A stretch of 50,817 nt of DNA, from assembly GCF_002101705.1 (NCBI RefSeq), contig NZ_LQPC01000009.1, positions 1 through 50,817 of the forward strand, written 5' to 3'. The notes below the pieces were generated by a model. The model ran no database searches. It saw only the letters and a program-made list of their open reading frames with translations, and was not told the origin of the DNA. How positions within the stretch are numbered: the stretch's first letter is position 1; each line of letters begins with the position of its first letter. Shown piece by piece: positions 26,405-33,959 of this stretch. A program made the position numbers and the translations under genes. This DNA is from Mycolicibacterium iranicum. Its GTDB lineage: Bacteria; Actinomycetota; Actinomycetes; Mycobacteriales; Mycobacteriaceae.

Positions 26405-26707
26405 GTGTGCGCGCTGGGGCTGTGGCACCTACGCAACCGTCGCCATCCGGGATGGCGCGTCAGTGATAGCGGACGGTCTTACTTCTTGTGCGGCTACTCG
26501 GTCGCCGGGAGCTCGCTGTATTGGCTGGCACATCCGCCTGTCGACGAATGGCAATGGCTGTTCGCGCTCGGCTGGGGTTTGGCGGGGATCGTGGCGTTTA
26601 TGCGCGGGTTCGACGCCCTGAGCCGTGCGACAGGTGACCCTGCGCAGTCGGCGAACCATCGGGAGACGGTCCCCCGTTTAGAACAGCTCACAAGCGGCGC
26701 CGACTGA
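26405..26707 (+). CDS. Small membrane protein, unknown
   Basis: A 100-residue frame with two or three hydrophobic segments: CALGLWHL at the start, YFLCGYSVAGSSLYWLAHP and WLFALGWGLAGIVAFM, then a polar C-terminal tail. The hydrophobic pattern in this frame, absent in the others, is why I believe it. The GTG at 26405 falls inside what should be the first helix (VDLTAVALV precedes it in frame), so the true start may lie upstream; no ATG, GTG or TTG exists there before the stop at 26333. An ATG at 26376 with AAGGGA upstream is in another frame, so a one-base frameshift is possible. No family recognised. Confidence 0.45.
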   Translation: MCALGLWHLRNRRHPGWRVSDSGRSYFLCGYSVAGSSLYWLAHPPVDEWQWLFALGWGLAGIVAFMRGFDALSRATGDPAQSANHRETVPRLEQLTSGAD

Positions 26708-26723
26708 CTTCGGGGCCCACCGA

Positions 26724-26729
26724 TAGGCT
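26724..26729 (+). promoter_or_regulatory. -10 box for leaderless birA transcript
   Basis: TAGGCT lies seven bases before the birA GTG at 26737. Confidence 0.5.
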
Positions 26730-26736
26730 CGGATTC

Positions 26737-27528
26737 GTGCCTGACGACGCGCGGTTGCCGCTCGACATCAACGAATTGCGTTCTGCCATTGCCGAGACCG
26801 AGTGGCGTCACGTCGACGTCGTCGGCGAAACCGGTTCGACGAATGCGGACCTCATCGCGCGGGCGGCAGGTGGCGAGGACATCGCGGGAGCGGTCCTGCT
26901 CGCCGAGTTCCAGAGCGCAGGTCGCGGCCGTCACGGCCGCAGCTGGTCAGCACCGCCGCGGTCTCAGATTGCGATGTCGGTCGGCGTCGACACCACCGGG
27001 GTCCCTGTCGCCCGGTGGGGCTGGTTACCGCTGCTGACCGGCCTGTCCGTCGCAGGGACAGTGCGGGAGCAGTTCGGCGTCGACGCGGGGGTCAAGTGGC
27101 CCAACGACGTTCTCGTCGGAACGGGAAAACTCGCGGGAATCCTTGCGGAGGTGTCCGCACCGGTCATCGTCGTCGGTCTCGGTCTCAACGTGAGCCTGTC
27201 CGCCGACGACCTTCCCGATCCGAACGCGGTGTCGCTATCGATGCTGGGCCACCACGCCGACCGGACGGTGTTGGCCGGAGTTCTCCTACGCGCATTGAGT
27301 GAGCGCCTTCAGAGATGGCGCGCCGGCGACCCCAGGCTGGCCGCGGAATACCGCAGCGTCAGCACGACCATCGGCACCCGCGTGCGTGCGCTCCTGCCCG
27401 GTGACTCCGAAATTGTCGGCGTCGCAAAGGATATCGATGATGCAGGCCGGCTGCTCATCGACGACGCCGGGACGACGGTGACGGTGTCTGCCGGCGACAT
27501 CACGCACCTGCGGCCTGCCGACCGCTAA
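26737..27528 (+). CDS. birA: Biotin-[acetyl-CoA carboxylase] ligase
   Basis: A 263-residue monofunctional biotin protein ligase that activates biotin as biotinyl-AMP and attaches it to the biotin carrier domain of acyl-CoA carboxylases. The biotin/ATP loop GRGRHGRSW is at residues 64-72 and the substrate Lys motif KWPNDVLV near 120, followed by GKLAGIL; the small C-terminal domain begins around 215. There is no N-terminal DNA-binding domain, so it is not a repressor. From memory, M. tuberculosis birA (Rv3279c) sits next to accD5; here no carboxylase gene is nearby. Its stop overlaps the convergent coiled-coil gene by four bases. Confidence 0.94.
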   Translation: MPDDARLPLDINELRSAIAETEWRHVDVVGETGSTNADLIARAAGGEDIAGAVLLAEFQSAGRGRHGRSWSAPPRSQIAMSVGVDTTGVPVARWGWLPLLTGLSVAGTVREQFGVDAGVKWPNDVLVGTGKLAGILAEVSAPVIVVGLGLNVSLSADDLPDPNAVSLSMLGHHADRTVLAGVLLRALSERLQRWRAGDPRLAAEYRSVSTTIGTRVRALLPGDSEIVGVAKDIDDAGRLLIDDAGTTVTVSAGDITHLRPADR

Positions 27529-27860
27529 CGCGCCGGCTTGTCGATGATCGTCTGGAGCAGGTCGACGATCTGTTGCTGTCCGGACGCGGTGGCGTCGAGC
27601 TTGCCCCGCATCTCCGCGAAGCCACGGTCTACCTGATCACGCAGGTCGACGAAGTCCTGCCGCATCGCGTTGAAGCTCGCCGTCGTCGCCTGTCGGAAAT
27701 CGCGCAGTTCGCCCCGGATCTCGCCGACGCCGCGATCGGCGCCGCCGGCGAGGACACGGGCCGCTGCCGCATCACGCTCCGTCGCCCGCACCCGTGCAGT
27801 CAGGTCACGCACCTGATCTTCGAGGGCTTCGACCCGCGGTTCGAGGTCGTCGGACGCCAT
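27525..27860 (-). CDS. Coiled-coil protein of unknown function
   Basis: A 111-residue protein with heptad-like helices: DLEPRVEALEDQVRDLTARV, then DFRQATTASFNAMRQDFVDL and DQVDRGFAEMRGKLDATASG. The spacing of hydrophobics suggests a long helical bundle or oligomer, and it has no signal or membrane segment. The ATG at 27860 has TAGGGT seven bases upstream, a leaderless start; the frame reaches a further ATG at 27887. Its stop codon overlaps the birA stop in a convergent CTAA. I recall small coiled-coil proteins of this kind in mycobacteria but assign no function. Confidence 0.7.
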   Translation of the reverse strand: MASDDLEPRVEALEDQVRDLTARVRATERDAAAARVLAGGADRGVGEIRGELRDFRQATTASFNAMRQDFVDLRDQVDRGFAEMRGKLDATASGQQQIVDLLQTIIDKPAR

Positions 27861-27867
27861 GCGCCCT

Positions 27868-27873
27868 ACCCTA
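27868..27873 (-). promoter_or_regulatory. -10 box for the coiled-coil gene
   Basis: TAGGGT on the minus strand, seven bases before the ATG at 27860. Confidence 0.45.
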
Positions 27874-27934
27874 TCGCGGCGATTCACTAGGCACGGGCAG
27901 TCATTCCCCGACCCGTTCGCGAGCGAGAAGTCAC

Positions 27935-27962
27935 GGCTGTGACCATCCCCGCGATCACAGCC
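27935..27962. terminator. Inverted repeat downstream of fadE25, possible terminator
   Basis: GGCTGTGA (27935-27942) and TCACAGCC (27955-27962) form an 8-bp stem with a 12-base loop, 28-55 bases beyond the fadE25 stop. There is no U-run, so it would be an atypical mycobacterial terminator. It partly overlaps the repeat at 27958-27981. Confidence 0.35.
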
Positions 27963-27981
27963 CGGAATGATATTTCGCGGC
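27958..27981 (-). repeat. Third, diverged copy of the 24-bp repeat
   Basis: Matches the right arm at 20894-20917 at 21 of 24 positions, in the same orientation; it begins CAGCCCGGAATGATATTTCG. Some similarity continues into GGCGGGCGAA. It lies just downstream of fadE25 and has no partner nearby. Confidence 0.65.
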
Positions 27982-27989
27982 GGGCGAAG

Positions 27990-29159
27990 CTACTTCAGCA
28001 GGGCGCGGCTCATCACCACGCGCTGAATCTGATTGGTGCCCTCGTAGATCTGAGTGATCTTGGCATCGCGCATCATTCGCTCGACCGGGAAGTCGACGGT
28101 GTAGCCGGCTCCGCCGAAGAGCTGCACCGCGTCGGTGGTGACCTCCATCGCAACGTCGGAGGCCAGGCACTTCGAGGCCGCCGAGATGAAGCCGAGATTG
28201 CCCTCGCCGCGCTCGGCCCGTGCGGCGGCCGAGTACACCATGAGCCGGGCGGCTTCGACCTTCATCGCCATGTCGGCGAGCATGAACTGCACGGCCTGGA
28301 AATCAGAGATGCTCTTGCCGAATTGCTTGCGGTCTTTGGTGTATTCGATCGCCGCGTCCAGCGCGCCCTGCGCAATGCCGACAGCCTGGGCGCCGATGGT
28401 CGGCCGAGTGTGGTCGAGCGTGGCGAGCGCGGTCTTGAAGCCAGTGCCCGGCTCACCGATGATCCGGTCACCCGGGATGCGGCAGTTCTCGAAGTACAGC
28501 TCCGTGGTGGGCGAGCCCTTGATCCCAAGCTTGCGTTCCTTGGGCCCGATGGTGAAACCCTCGTCGTCGACGTGGACCATGAACGCGGAGATGCCATTGG
28601 CGCCCTTGTCGGGGTCGGTGACGGCCATGACGGTGTACCAGGCAGACTTGCCGCCGTTGGTGATCCAGCACTTGGCGCCGTTGAGAATCCAGTCGTCGCC
28701 GTCGGCCTTGGCGCGGGTCCGCATCGAGGCGGCGTCGCTGCCCGCCTCACGCTCGGAGAGCGCGTAGGAGGCCATCGCCTCGCCGGAGGCCAGCGACGGG
28801 AGCACCTTCTTCTTCAGTTCGTCCGAGCCGCGCAGGATCAGCCCCATCGTGCCGAGCTTGTTCACCGCCGGGATCAGCGACGCCGAGGCGTCAACGCGGG
28901 CGACCTCTTCGATCACGATGCACGCCGCAACCGAGTCCGCGCCCTGGCCGCCGTACTCCTCAGGCACGTGCACAGCGTTGAAGCCGTTGGAGACCAATGC
29001 GTCCAACGCCTCCTGAGGGAAGCGCGCGTTCTCGTCGACGTCCGCGGCGTGCGGCGCGATCTCCTTCTCGGCGAGCGCACGGATCGCTGCGCGCAGCTCC
29101 TGATGCTCCTCCGGCAACTGGAAGAGGTCGAACGAGGGATCTCCAGCCCAACTAGCCAT
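27990..29159 (-). CDS. fadE25: Acyl-CoA dehydrogenase
   Basis: A 389-residue FAD enzyme catalysing alpha,beta-dehydrogenation of acyl-CoA. It has the family signatures YALSEREAGSDAASM and GIKGSPTTELYFENCRIPG, the QLFGGAGYTVDFPVERMMRD motif and, near residue 374, the catalytic glutamate in IYEGTNQIQR. It is close, from memory, to M. tuberculosis FadE25 (Rv3274c), a conserved mycobacterial protein whose preferred chain is not settled. The ATG at 29159 was chosen because AAGGAG lies six bases upstream; an ATG at 29165 abuts that site and is less likely. It is transcribed alone, divergent from a small Cys-containing protein. Confidence 0.95.
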   Translation of the reverse strand: MASWAGDPSFDLFQLPEEHQELRAAIRALAEKEIAPHAADVDENARFPQEALDALVSNGFNAVHVPEEYGGQGADSVAACIVIEEVARVDASASLIPAVNKLGTMGLILRGSDELKKKVLPSLASGEAMASYALSEREAGSDAASMRTRAKADGDDWILNGAKCWITNGGKSAWYTVMAVTDPDKGANGISAFMVHVDDEGFTIGPKERKLGIKGSPTTELYFENCRIPGDRIIGEPGTGFKTALATLDHTRPTIGAQAVGIAQGALDAAIEYTKDRKQFGKSISDFQAVQFMLADMAMKVEAARLMVYSAAARAERGEGNLGFISAASKCLASDVAMEVTTDAVQLFGGAGYTVDFPVERMMRDAKITQIYEGTNQIQRVVMSRALLK

Positions 29160-29277
29160 CTTCATCTCCTTGCTACTCGTCGGTAACTTTAGCGCGGTCG
29201 CGGCGCTATACGAATTCGTGACCGTCTTCTCAGTCTCGGCTCAGTCACGACGACGGTTTTCTCTCAGTCTGCCTGCT

Positions 29278-29283
29278 TATCTT
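29278..29283 (+). promoter_or_regulatory. -10 box for the 63-aa gene
   Basis: TATCTT lies seven bases before the ATG at 29291, again a leaderless arrangement. Confidence 0.5.
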
Positions 29284-29290
29284 GGAAAAC

Positions 29291-29482
29291 ATGCCGACGT
29301 ACATCGACAGTGACGCCTTTCGCCACACAGCGCGTTGCGACTGCGGGTGGAATGGCATTCGACGCTGGTCGCGGGGCTCCGCGGAGCTCGATGCCGCGCT
29401 GCATGCGGTTTCGCCCGATCATTTCGTCGACACACCGTGTGATCTCGATCGCGTGCCGTTGATGGCGCTTACGGCGTCCTAG
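29291..29482 (+). CDS. Small Cys-containing protein (63 aa), unknown
   Basis: A 63-residue frame beginning MPTYIDSDAFRHTARCDCGW. The CDCGW pair with nearby His (FRHTA) and a later DTPCD suggests a small metal-binding or redox-sensitive fold, though too few ligands are clear for a firm call. It has no signal peptide. A -10 box at leaderless distance supports expression. It is divergent from fadE25. No family recognised. Confidence 0.55.
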   Translation: MPTYIDSDAFRHTARCDCGWNGIRRWSRGSAELDAALHAVSPDHFVDTPCDLDRVPLMALTAS

Positions 29483-29694
29483 CCAGCCCTTCCAGCCCCC
29501 GACGCGTTGTGATTGTCGCCACATCAACGTGCTCGGGGTTCGCAGCGGGACCGACAGGTCCGCTCATTGCTCGGCAACGCTACTGTCGTCCAGTCGGATG
29601 CTTTTCCGGCCGACCTACAAATAATTCAAGATTCCGTTCGACGCGAACAGTGGCTGGCACCGTGATTTCGGGGCGAATCAGGCGGATATTCGCA

Positions 29695-29719
29695 GGGCTA
29701 CCTGGGCTACCTGGGCTAC
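29695..29719. repeat. 9-bp tandem repeat, nearly three units
   Basis: GGGCTACCT twice, then GGGCTAC. It lies in the 29483-29808 gap, where I see no convincing gene; a 78-codon frame there has no supporting signal. Confidence 0.7.
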
Positions 29720-29808
29720 TAACGCAAGCCCTCACCGCGTCGTAGCGCGCGTCCCGCACCCCAGCCATCCGCCCGCACCCTCAGTTCGCGACCGCGACAG
29801 AACGGTCG

Positions 29809-30078
29809 TCACTGACCGGCGAGGTACGCCTCTTCTTCGAGATCGGCCACGATCAGCCGATTCAACAGCAGGCGGGCTTCGTCGACGCCGTGCAGCTGCA
29901 CCAAGTTCGTAACAGCCAGGTCGGCCACGTCCGACAGCACTGCGGTTGCTGTATCAGCCCCGTGCTGACGGATTTCTTGGAGCGCCGAAGTCTCCGGTTG
30001 TGAGCCCTCGATGCGCTCGAGAAGCAGCTTCACCACGAGACGACGGACGGCGGCCGCCTCAGGATCGATCCCAGTCAT
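29809..30078 (-). CDS. Small helical protein (89 aa), unknown
   Basis: An 89-residue protein predicted to be mostly helical (EAAAVRRLVVKLLLERIEGS, then DVADLAVTNLVQLHGVDEAR), acidic at the end (DLEEEAYLAGQ), with no cysteine, signal peptide or membrane segment. The ATG at 30078 has TACCCT seven bases upstream, giving a leaderless start; the frame extends upstream as antisense-like sequence inside the GAF gene, which I do not believe. It lies 74 bases after the GAF gene on the same strand, perhaps a partner. No family recognised. Confidence 0.6.
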   Translation of the reverse strand: MTGIDPEAAAVRRLVVKLLLERIEGSQPETSALQEIRQHGADTATAVLSDVADLAVTNLVQLHGVDEARLLLNRLIVADLEEEAYLAGQ

Positions 30079-30085
30079 GTTCGCC

Positions 30086-30091
30086 AGGGTA
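30086..30091 (-). promoter_or_regulatory. -10 box for the 89-aa gene
   Basis: TACCCT on the minus strand, seven bases before the ATG at 30078; it implies transcription separate from the upstream GAF gene. Confidence 0.45.
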
Positions 30092-30152
30092 ACCGCGACT
30101 CCGGATTGCTGACACCGCACAATTGCGGCGAATATGCGTCCAGCAAAGCTGT

Positions 30153-30854
30153 TCAGCCGTGGAAGATTCGGCCTTTGGCAACGCTGGCAAGATCGTCGAG
30201 GATCTGGATGTGCCCGTTCTTCCACTGACGTGGACTGCTGTCGAAAACGCTCAGCACGCCGACTGTGTTGCCCGCATCGTCGGTCAGCGGCACACCCAGG
30301 TACGCCGCGATCCGGCCCTCGGCAACGATCGAGTACTTCCCGAAAAGCGGGTGGTGCGCGGCATTTTCGACGCGCACGAGTGATTCGTTGACAACGACGT
30401 ATTTGTCGAAGGACTCGGCGAGGTCCACGAGATGTTTCGGCGGGGAGGCTGGATCGACTCCGCACGCGCCGGCTAGGGACTGGGATTCTGCGCCAACCAG
30501 CACGACTGCCGCCGCAGGCGTGGCCAGCGCGCCTGCAGCGGTGCGGGCCACGCGATCCAAGGTGGGATCTGACGGCGCGCCCATCAGCCCCGTCGAGTTC
30601 AGCGCGTGCAGTCGGCGGGGGTCGGCCAGGACTGAGGAGATTCCGTCGCTGACGGTTTCTCCCGAAAGCCCCGACTGCGTGAGGCGGGCCTTCAACGGGC
30701 CCGCCGATGCAACGTCGGCGCGCTCGCAATCGCTGATCATCTGCGCAGCGACGGCCCGAGCAACATAGAAATCAACGTTTTCGCCCGAATCGCCGGCGCA
30801 CTCCTCCAGCCGCTCAGTCAGCCAGGCGTCGAACCCAGGCAGCGAGATGGACAT
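30153..30854 (-). CDS. GAF-domain sensor-like protein
   Basis: A 233-residue cytosolic protein. The N-terminal 60 residues are helical (YVARAVAAQMISDCERADVA). A GAF domain follows from about residue 95 (LDRVARTAAGALATPAAAVV) to the end, with the typical YLGVPLTDDAGNTVGVLSVF near 187-206. GAF domains bind small molecules such as cyclic nucleotides, haem or flavin; the ligand here is unknown, and no output domain (HTH, ANTAR, kinase) is attached. The ATG has TACCGT six bases upstream. It may act with the 89-residue gene that follows. The 30855-30962 gap to purE shows nothing I recognise. Confidence 0.75.
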   Translation of the reverse strand: MSISLPGFDAWLTERLEECAGDSGENVDFYVARAVAAQMISDCERADVASAGPLKARLTQSGLSGETVSDGISSVLADPRRLHALNSTGLMGAPSDPTLDRVARTAAGALATPAAAVVLVGAESQSLAGACGVDPASPPKHLVDLAESFDKYVVVNESLVRVENAAHHPLFGKYSIVAEGRIAAYLGVPLTDDAGNTVGVLSVFDSSPRQWKNGHIQILDDLASVAKGRIFHG

Positions 30855-30860
30855 GAAGAA

Positions 30861-30866
30861 ACGGTA
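30861..30866 (-). promoter_or_regulatory. -10 box for the GAF gene
   Basis: TACCGT on the minus strand, six bases before the ATG at 30854. Confidence 0.45.
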
Positions 30867-30962
30867 GCCAAGATTCGCCAGATCTACACATACATGTGAG
30901 ATTTACCAGTAGAAACGCACCTTTATTTACGCACAGGAATATGCCAGAAGTGCAGTAAGGCG

Positions 30963-31463
30963 TTAATTTCCCAGCAGGCGCTGCCGCAATGCCTCGTCTT
31001 TGTCCAGCACCATCTGCTCAAGGGAAGCCTGAAAGGCCGCCATTCGGTCCCGCAGCGCGGAGTCCGATGCGCCGAGAATGCGCACCGCCAGCAGCCCCGC
31101 GTTGCGTGCGCCCCCGATCGAGACGGTTGCCACCGGCACGCCGGCGGGCATCTGCACGATCGACAGCAGCGAGTCCATTCCGTCCAGGCGCGCCAACGGC
31201 ACCGGCACGCCGATCACCGGCAGTGGAGTCGCCGAGGCGACCATGCCGGGCAGGTGAGCGGCTCCGCCCGCGCCGGCGATGATCACCTCGATGCCGCGGC
31301 CGGCGGCGTCCTGGGCGTAGGTCAGCATCCGGCCCGGGGTGCGATGCGCCGACACGACACCGACTTCGAACGGAACGTCGAACTCCGCCAAGGCCTCTGC
31401 GGCCTCTGACATCACCGGCCAGTCGCTGTCGCTGCCCATGATCAAGCCAACCCGTGCGGTCAT
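30963..31463 (-). CDS. purE: N5-carboxyaminoimidazole ribonucleotide mutase
   Basis: A 166-residue class I PurE, which converts N5-CAIR to CAIR in purine synthesis, acting right after PurK. It shows GSDSDWPVM at residues 10-18, the catalytic His40 in [11 protein letters not shown], the [14 protein letters not shown] loop and [20 protein letters not shown]. The ATG at 31463 overlaps the purK stop (ATGA), so the two are co-translated; the frame could run 9 residues further upstream but without support. Confidence 0.96.
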   Translation of the reverse strand: MTARVGLIMGSDSDWPVMSEAAEALAEFDVPFEVGVVSAHRTPGRMLTYAQDAAGRGIEVIIAGAGGAAHLPGMVASATPLPVIGVPVPLARLDGMDSLLSIVQMPAGVPVATVSIGGARNAGLLAVRILGASDSALRDRMAAFQASLEQMVLDKDEALRQRLLGN

Positions 31464-32776
31464 GCGTGAGGGTCCCATCCGTCCGTCCACTGTGCGTGCG
31501 ACAACCAGTGTGCCGCCCGCTCCGCCCGCTCCCGCAGGGACTCCACGGACTCCGTCGGCCCGCCGACTTCACCAGAATTTGTCGGCCCGCCGACTTCACT
31601 AGAATTTGTCGGCCCGCCGACTTCACTAGAATTTGTCGGCCCGCCGACTTCACTAGAATTTGTCGGCCCGCCGACGATGTTGACGTGGCCGATCTTTCGG
31701 CCCGGCCGCTCCTCTTTCCCGTACAGGTGCACCTTGGCGTCGGGCATCCGCGCGAACAGGTGGTGCACGCGCTCGTCCATCGACATCGTCGGCGTCTCAG
31801 GTGCGCCGAGCACGTTGCCCATCACCGTCGGGGCGAGCGCCGACGTGTCGCCCAGCGGGTAGTCGAGGACGGCCCGCAGATGCTGTTCGAACTGACTGGT
31901 GCGGGCGCCGTCCATCGTCCAGTGCCCGGAGTTGTGCGGCCGCATCGCGAGTTCGTTGACGACCAGTCCACCGTCGACCGTCTCGAACAGTTCGACGGCG
32001 AGCACCCCGACAACGCCGAGAGCCGAGGCCACACGGAGCGCCAATTCTGAAGCAGCAGAACCGGTTTCCTCCGACAGGTCGGGTGCGGGCGCGATCACCG
32101 TGACACAGATCCCGTCGCGCTGCACCGTCTCGACCACCGGCCACGCGGCGCCCTGTCCGAACGGTGAGCGGGCGACCAGCGCGGCCAATTCGCGGCGCAT
32201 CGCGACCCGCTCTTCGATCATCACCGGCACGCCGTGGGCCAGGTACCGTTCGACCACCGAGCGCGCCTCGTCGGCGTCGTCGGCCATCATCACGCCGCGA
32301 CCGTCGTACCCGCCGCGGACGGTCTTGATCACCACCGGTCCCCCGATGTCACGGGCGAACGCGACCGCGTCGTCGGCGGAGGTCACGTCCGAGAAGCGCG
32401 GCACCGGCGCTCCGAGTTCGGAGAGACGGCGGCGCATGACCAGCTTGTCCTGGGCATGCACCAGCGCCTCGGGCGGCGGTAGGACATTGACGCCGTCGGC
32501 GACCAGCTTGTCCAACAGTTCGGTGGGGACGTGCTCGTGGTCGAAGGTGAAGGCCGTGGAACCCTCGGCGACGCGTCGCAGAGCGTCCAGGTCGGTGTGC
32601 GAGCCGAGGACGACGTCTGGGGTGACCTGCGCCGCCGATTCGTCGGGGCGGACCGCAAGGACGCGCAGGGTCTGGCCGAGCGCGATCGCGGCTTGAGCGG
32701 TCATACGGGCGAGTTGTCCGCCGCCGATCATGGCGACGACGGGTGGCGAGGCGGAGCGTCTTGACACGGCATACAT
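31460..32776 (-). CDS. purK: N5-carboxyaminoimidazole ribonucleotide synthase with internal minisatellite
   Basis: An ATP-grasp enzyme that carboxylates AIR with bicarbonate and ATP to N5-CAIR, the substrate of PurE. The N-terminal domain starts [18 protein letters not shown]; the ATP-grasp part has [16 protein letters not shown] and, near the metal site, [20 protein letters not shown] and [11 protein letters not shown]. At 438 residues it is longer than usual because residues of about 367-408 consist of the nonapeptide VGGPTNSSE repeated four times plus a part copy, encoded by 27-bp tandem repeats. The insert lies between the conserved [10 protein letters not shown] strand and the C-terminal helix [11 protein letters not shown], an exposed place, so activity is probably kept. 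The start is ATG 32776; a GTG at 32764 is possible. It overlaps purE. Confidence 0.94.
   Translation of the reverse strand: MYAVSRRSASPPVVAMIGGGQLARMTAQAAIALGQTLRVLAVRPDESAAQVTPDVVLGSHTDLDALRRVAEGSTAFTFDHEHVPTELLDKLVADGVNVLPPPEALVHAQDKLVMRRRLSELGAPVPRFSDVTSADDAVAFARDIGGPVVIKTVRGGYDGRGVMMADDADEARSVVERYLAHGVPVMIEERVAMRRELAALVARSPFGQGAAWPVVETVQRDGICVTVIAPAPDLSEETGSAASELALRVASALGVVGVLAVELFETVDGGLVVNELAMRPHNSGHWTMDGARTSQFEQHLRAVLDYPLGDTSALAPTVMGNVLGAPETPTMSMDERVHHLFARMPDAKVHLYGKEERPGRKIGHVNIVGGPTNSSEVGGPTNSSEVGGPTNSSEVGGPTNSGEVGGPTESVESLRERAERAAHWLSHAQWTDGWDPHA
31554..31675. repeat. 27-bp in-frame minisatellite in purK (4.5 units)
   Basis: Full units begin at 31554, 31581, 31608 and 31635, with a 14-base partial at 31662. 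They differ at one position only (CACCAG in the first, CACTAG in the others). Each starts GTCGGCCCGCCGACTTCAC and ends AGAATTT. The length is a multiple of three, so copy-number change would keep the purK frame open. Confidence 0.95.
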
Positions 32777-32847
32777 CGTGTCATGACCTACACCACATCG
32801 TTGACCTGCGGTTACTCACGGATGCGGCATCCGGGACAACCGTTACG

Positions 32848-32853
32848 TAGACT
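32848..32853 (+). promoter_or_regulatory. -10 box for leaderless GtrA gene
   Basis: TAGACT lies eight bases before the GTG at 32862. Confidence 0.5.
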
Positions 32854-32861
32854 CGCTCCTT

Positions 32862-33548
32862 GTGTCCTTTGCCGATGCGACGATCGCGCGCCTGCCGCGG
32901 CGGTTCCGTCCCTACGCCGAACGGCACCACGAGCTCATCAAATTTGCGATCGTCGGTGCCACGACGTTCGTCATCGACTCGGCGATCTTCTTCACGCTCA
33001 AGCTGACGATCCTGGAACCCAAGCCGGTGACGGCGAAGATCATCGCCGGCATCGTCGCGGTGATCGCGTCCTACATCCTGAACCGGGAGTGGAGCTTCCG
33101 CGACCGGGGTGGCCGGGAGCGGCATCACGAGGCGCTGCTGTTCTTCGGGGTCAGCGCGGTCGGCGTGCTGTTGAGCATGGCCCCGCTGTGGATTTCGAGC
33201 TACGTGTTCATGCTGCGCGTACCGATGGTGTCGTTGGCCGTCGAGAACGTCGCCGACTTCATCTCCGCCTACATCATCGGCAATCTGCTGCAGATGGCGT
33301 TCCGGTTCTGGGCGTTCCGCCGCTTCGTGTTCCCCGACGAGTTCGCCCGCAACCCGGAGAAGGCGCTGGAATCCACGCTGACCGGCGGTGGCATCGCCGA
33401 GGCGCTGGAGGACGAATACGAACTCCGGCACCCGCACGGCCCGATCGAGGGCACGGACGGCAACGTCACCCCGATGCGGTTGTCGCGCCGGCGCTCACGG
33501 CGGCCGATGAGCGAGGCAGACGATGCGAGGGTGTCGAAGACCTCGTAG
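32862..33548 (+). CDS. GtrA-family membrane protein
   Basis: A 228-residue protein with four membrane helices in the first 160 residues, of the GtrA type: FAIVGATTFVIDSAIFFTLK at helix 1, then AKIIAGIVAVIASYILNREW and SFRDRG, a strong GtrA landmark. Members help flip or position polyprenyl-phosphate sugars across the membrane in polysaccharide or teichoic acid decoration. The tail is long, polar and basic (MRLSRRRSRRP). From memory it is the Rv3277 orthologue. It is divergent from purK. The substrate is unknown. Confidence 0.85.
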   Translation: MSFADATIARLPRRFRPYAERHHELIKFAIVGATTFVIDSAIFFTLKLTILEPKPVTAKIIAGIVAVIASYILNREWSFRDRGGRERHHEALLFFGVSAVGVLLSMAPLWISSYVFMLRVPMVSLAVENVADFISAYIIGNLLQMAFRFWAFRRFVFPDEFARNPEKALESTLTGGGIAEALEDEYELRHPHGPIEGTDGNVTPMRLSRRRSRRPMSEADDARVSKTS

Positions 33549-33578
33549 TCCGGCGCTGCCGGTGTGACGGTCTTTGCA

Positions 33579-33584
33579 TAGCCT
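33579..33584 (+). promoter_or_regulatory. -10 box for the first FluC-like gene
   Basis: TAGCCT lies six bases before the GTG at 33591; this supports 33591 over the adjacent GTG at 33588. Confidence 0.4.
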
Positions 33585-33590
33585 GACGTG

Positions 33591-33959
33591 GTGCCGGGTC
33601 GACACCGCCGAAATCAAGTGCGGCCGTTGGCCCTCATCGTTGGGGGGACGGTCGGTGCGCTGCTGCGTTACGCCCTGGCGACGACGTGGCCGCTCCCCCA
33701 ACAGATGCTGGTGTCGACGATCCTGACGGTCGGACTGGCGTTCACGGTCGCGGTGTACCTGCTGGCGACGAACTCGACATCGATTGTCGCCAGCCTCGTT
33801 CTCGGTGTGTGCGCCAGCGCTGCGAGCCTGAGCGCGTGGGCGATCTTGACCATCAGCCAGCCGATGCGGCTGTCGCTCGCGTTCCTCGTTTTGACGCCGG
33901 CTGCAGCGGTCGGCGGGCTGCTGTGCGGTTTGGTGGTGGCGCGTGCAGTGGCTCGCTGA
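33591..33959 (+). CDS. FluC/CrcB-like small membrane protein 1
   Basis: A 122-residue protein with four predicted helices. The N-terminus GGTVGALLRYALATTW fits the FluC/CrcB fluoride-channel motif GGxxGAxxRY. Beyond it the hallmarks fade: the usual GTxxxNxxG and the TTFSTF sodium-site motif are not preserved (here STILTVGLAF and ASLSAWAIL). It may be a diverged relative with another function. It overlaps the following gene by 17 bases; FluC proteins often come as paired, opposed subunits, so a heterodimer is plausible. Confidence 0.55.
   Translation: MPGRHRRNQVRPLALIVGGTVGALLRYALATTWPLPQQMLVSTILTVGLAFTVAVYLLATNSTSIVASLVLGVCASAASLSAWAILTISQPMRLSLAFLVLTPAAAVGGLLCGLVVARAVAR

Noticed and set aside
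27939..29186. Long open frame antisense to fadE25
   Set aside because: A shadow frame; the acyl-CoA dehydrogenase on the other strand is beyond doubt.
29509..29745. Possible 78-codon gene between the 63-aa and 89-aa genes
   Set aside because: No promoter or ribosome site, Arg/Pro-rich low-information translation, and part of it is the 9-bp tandem repeat.
31554..31675. CRISPR array
   Set aside because: The purK repeats are directly adjacent with no spacers and stay in the coding frame; this is a minisatellite.
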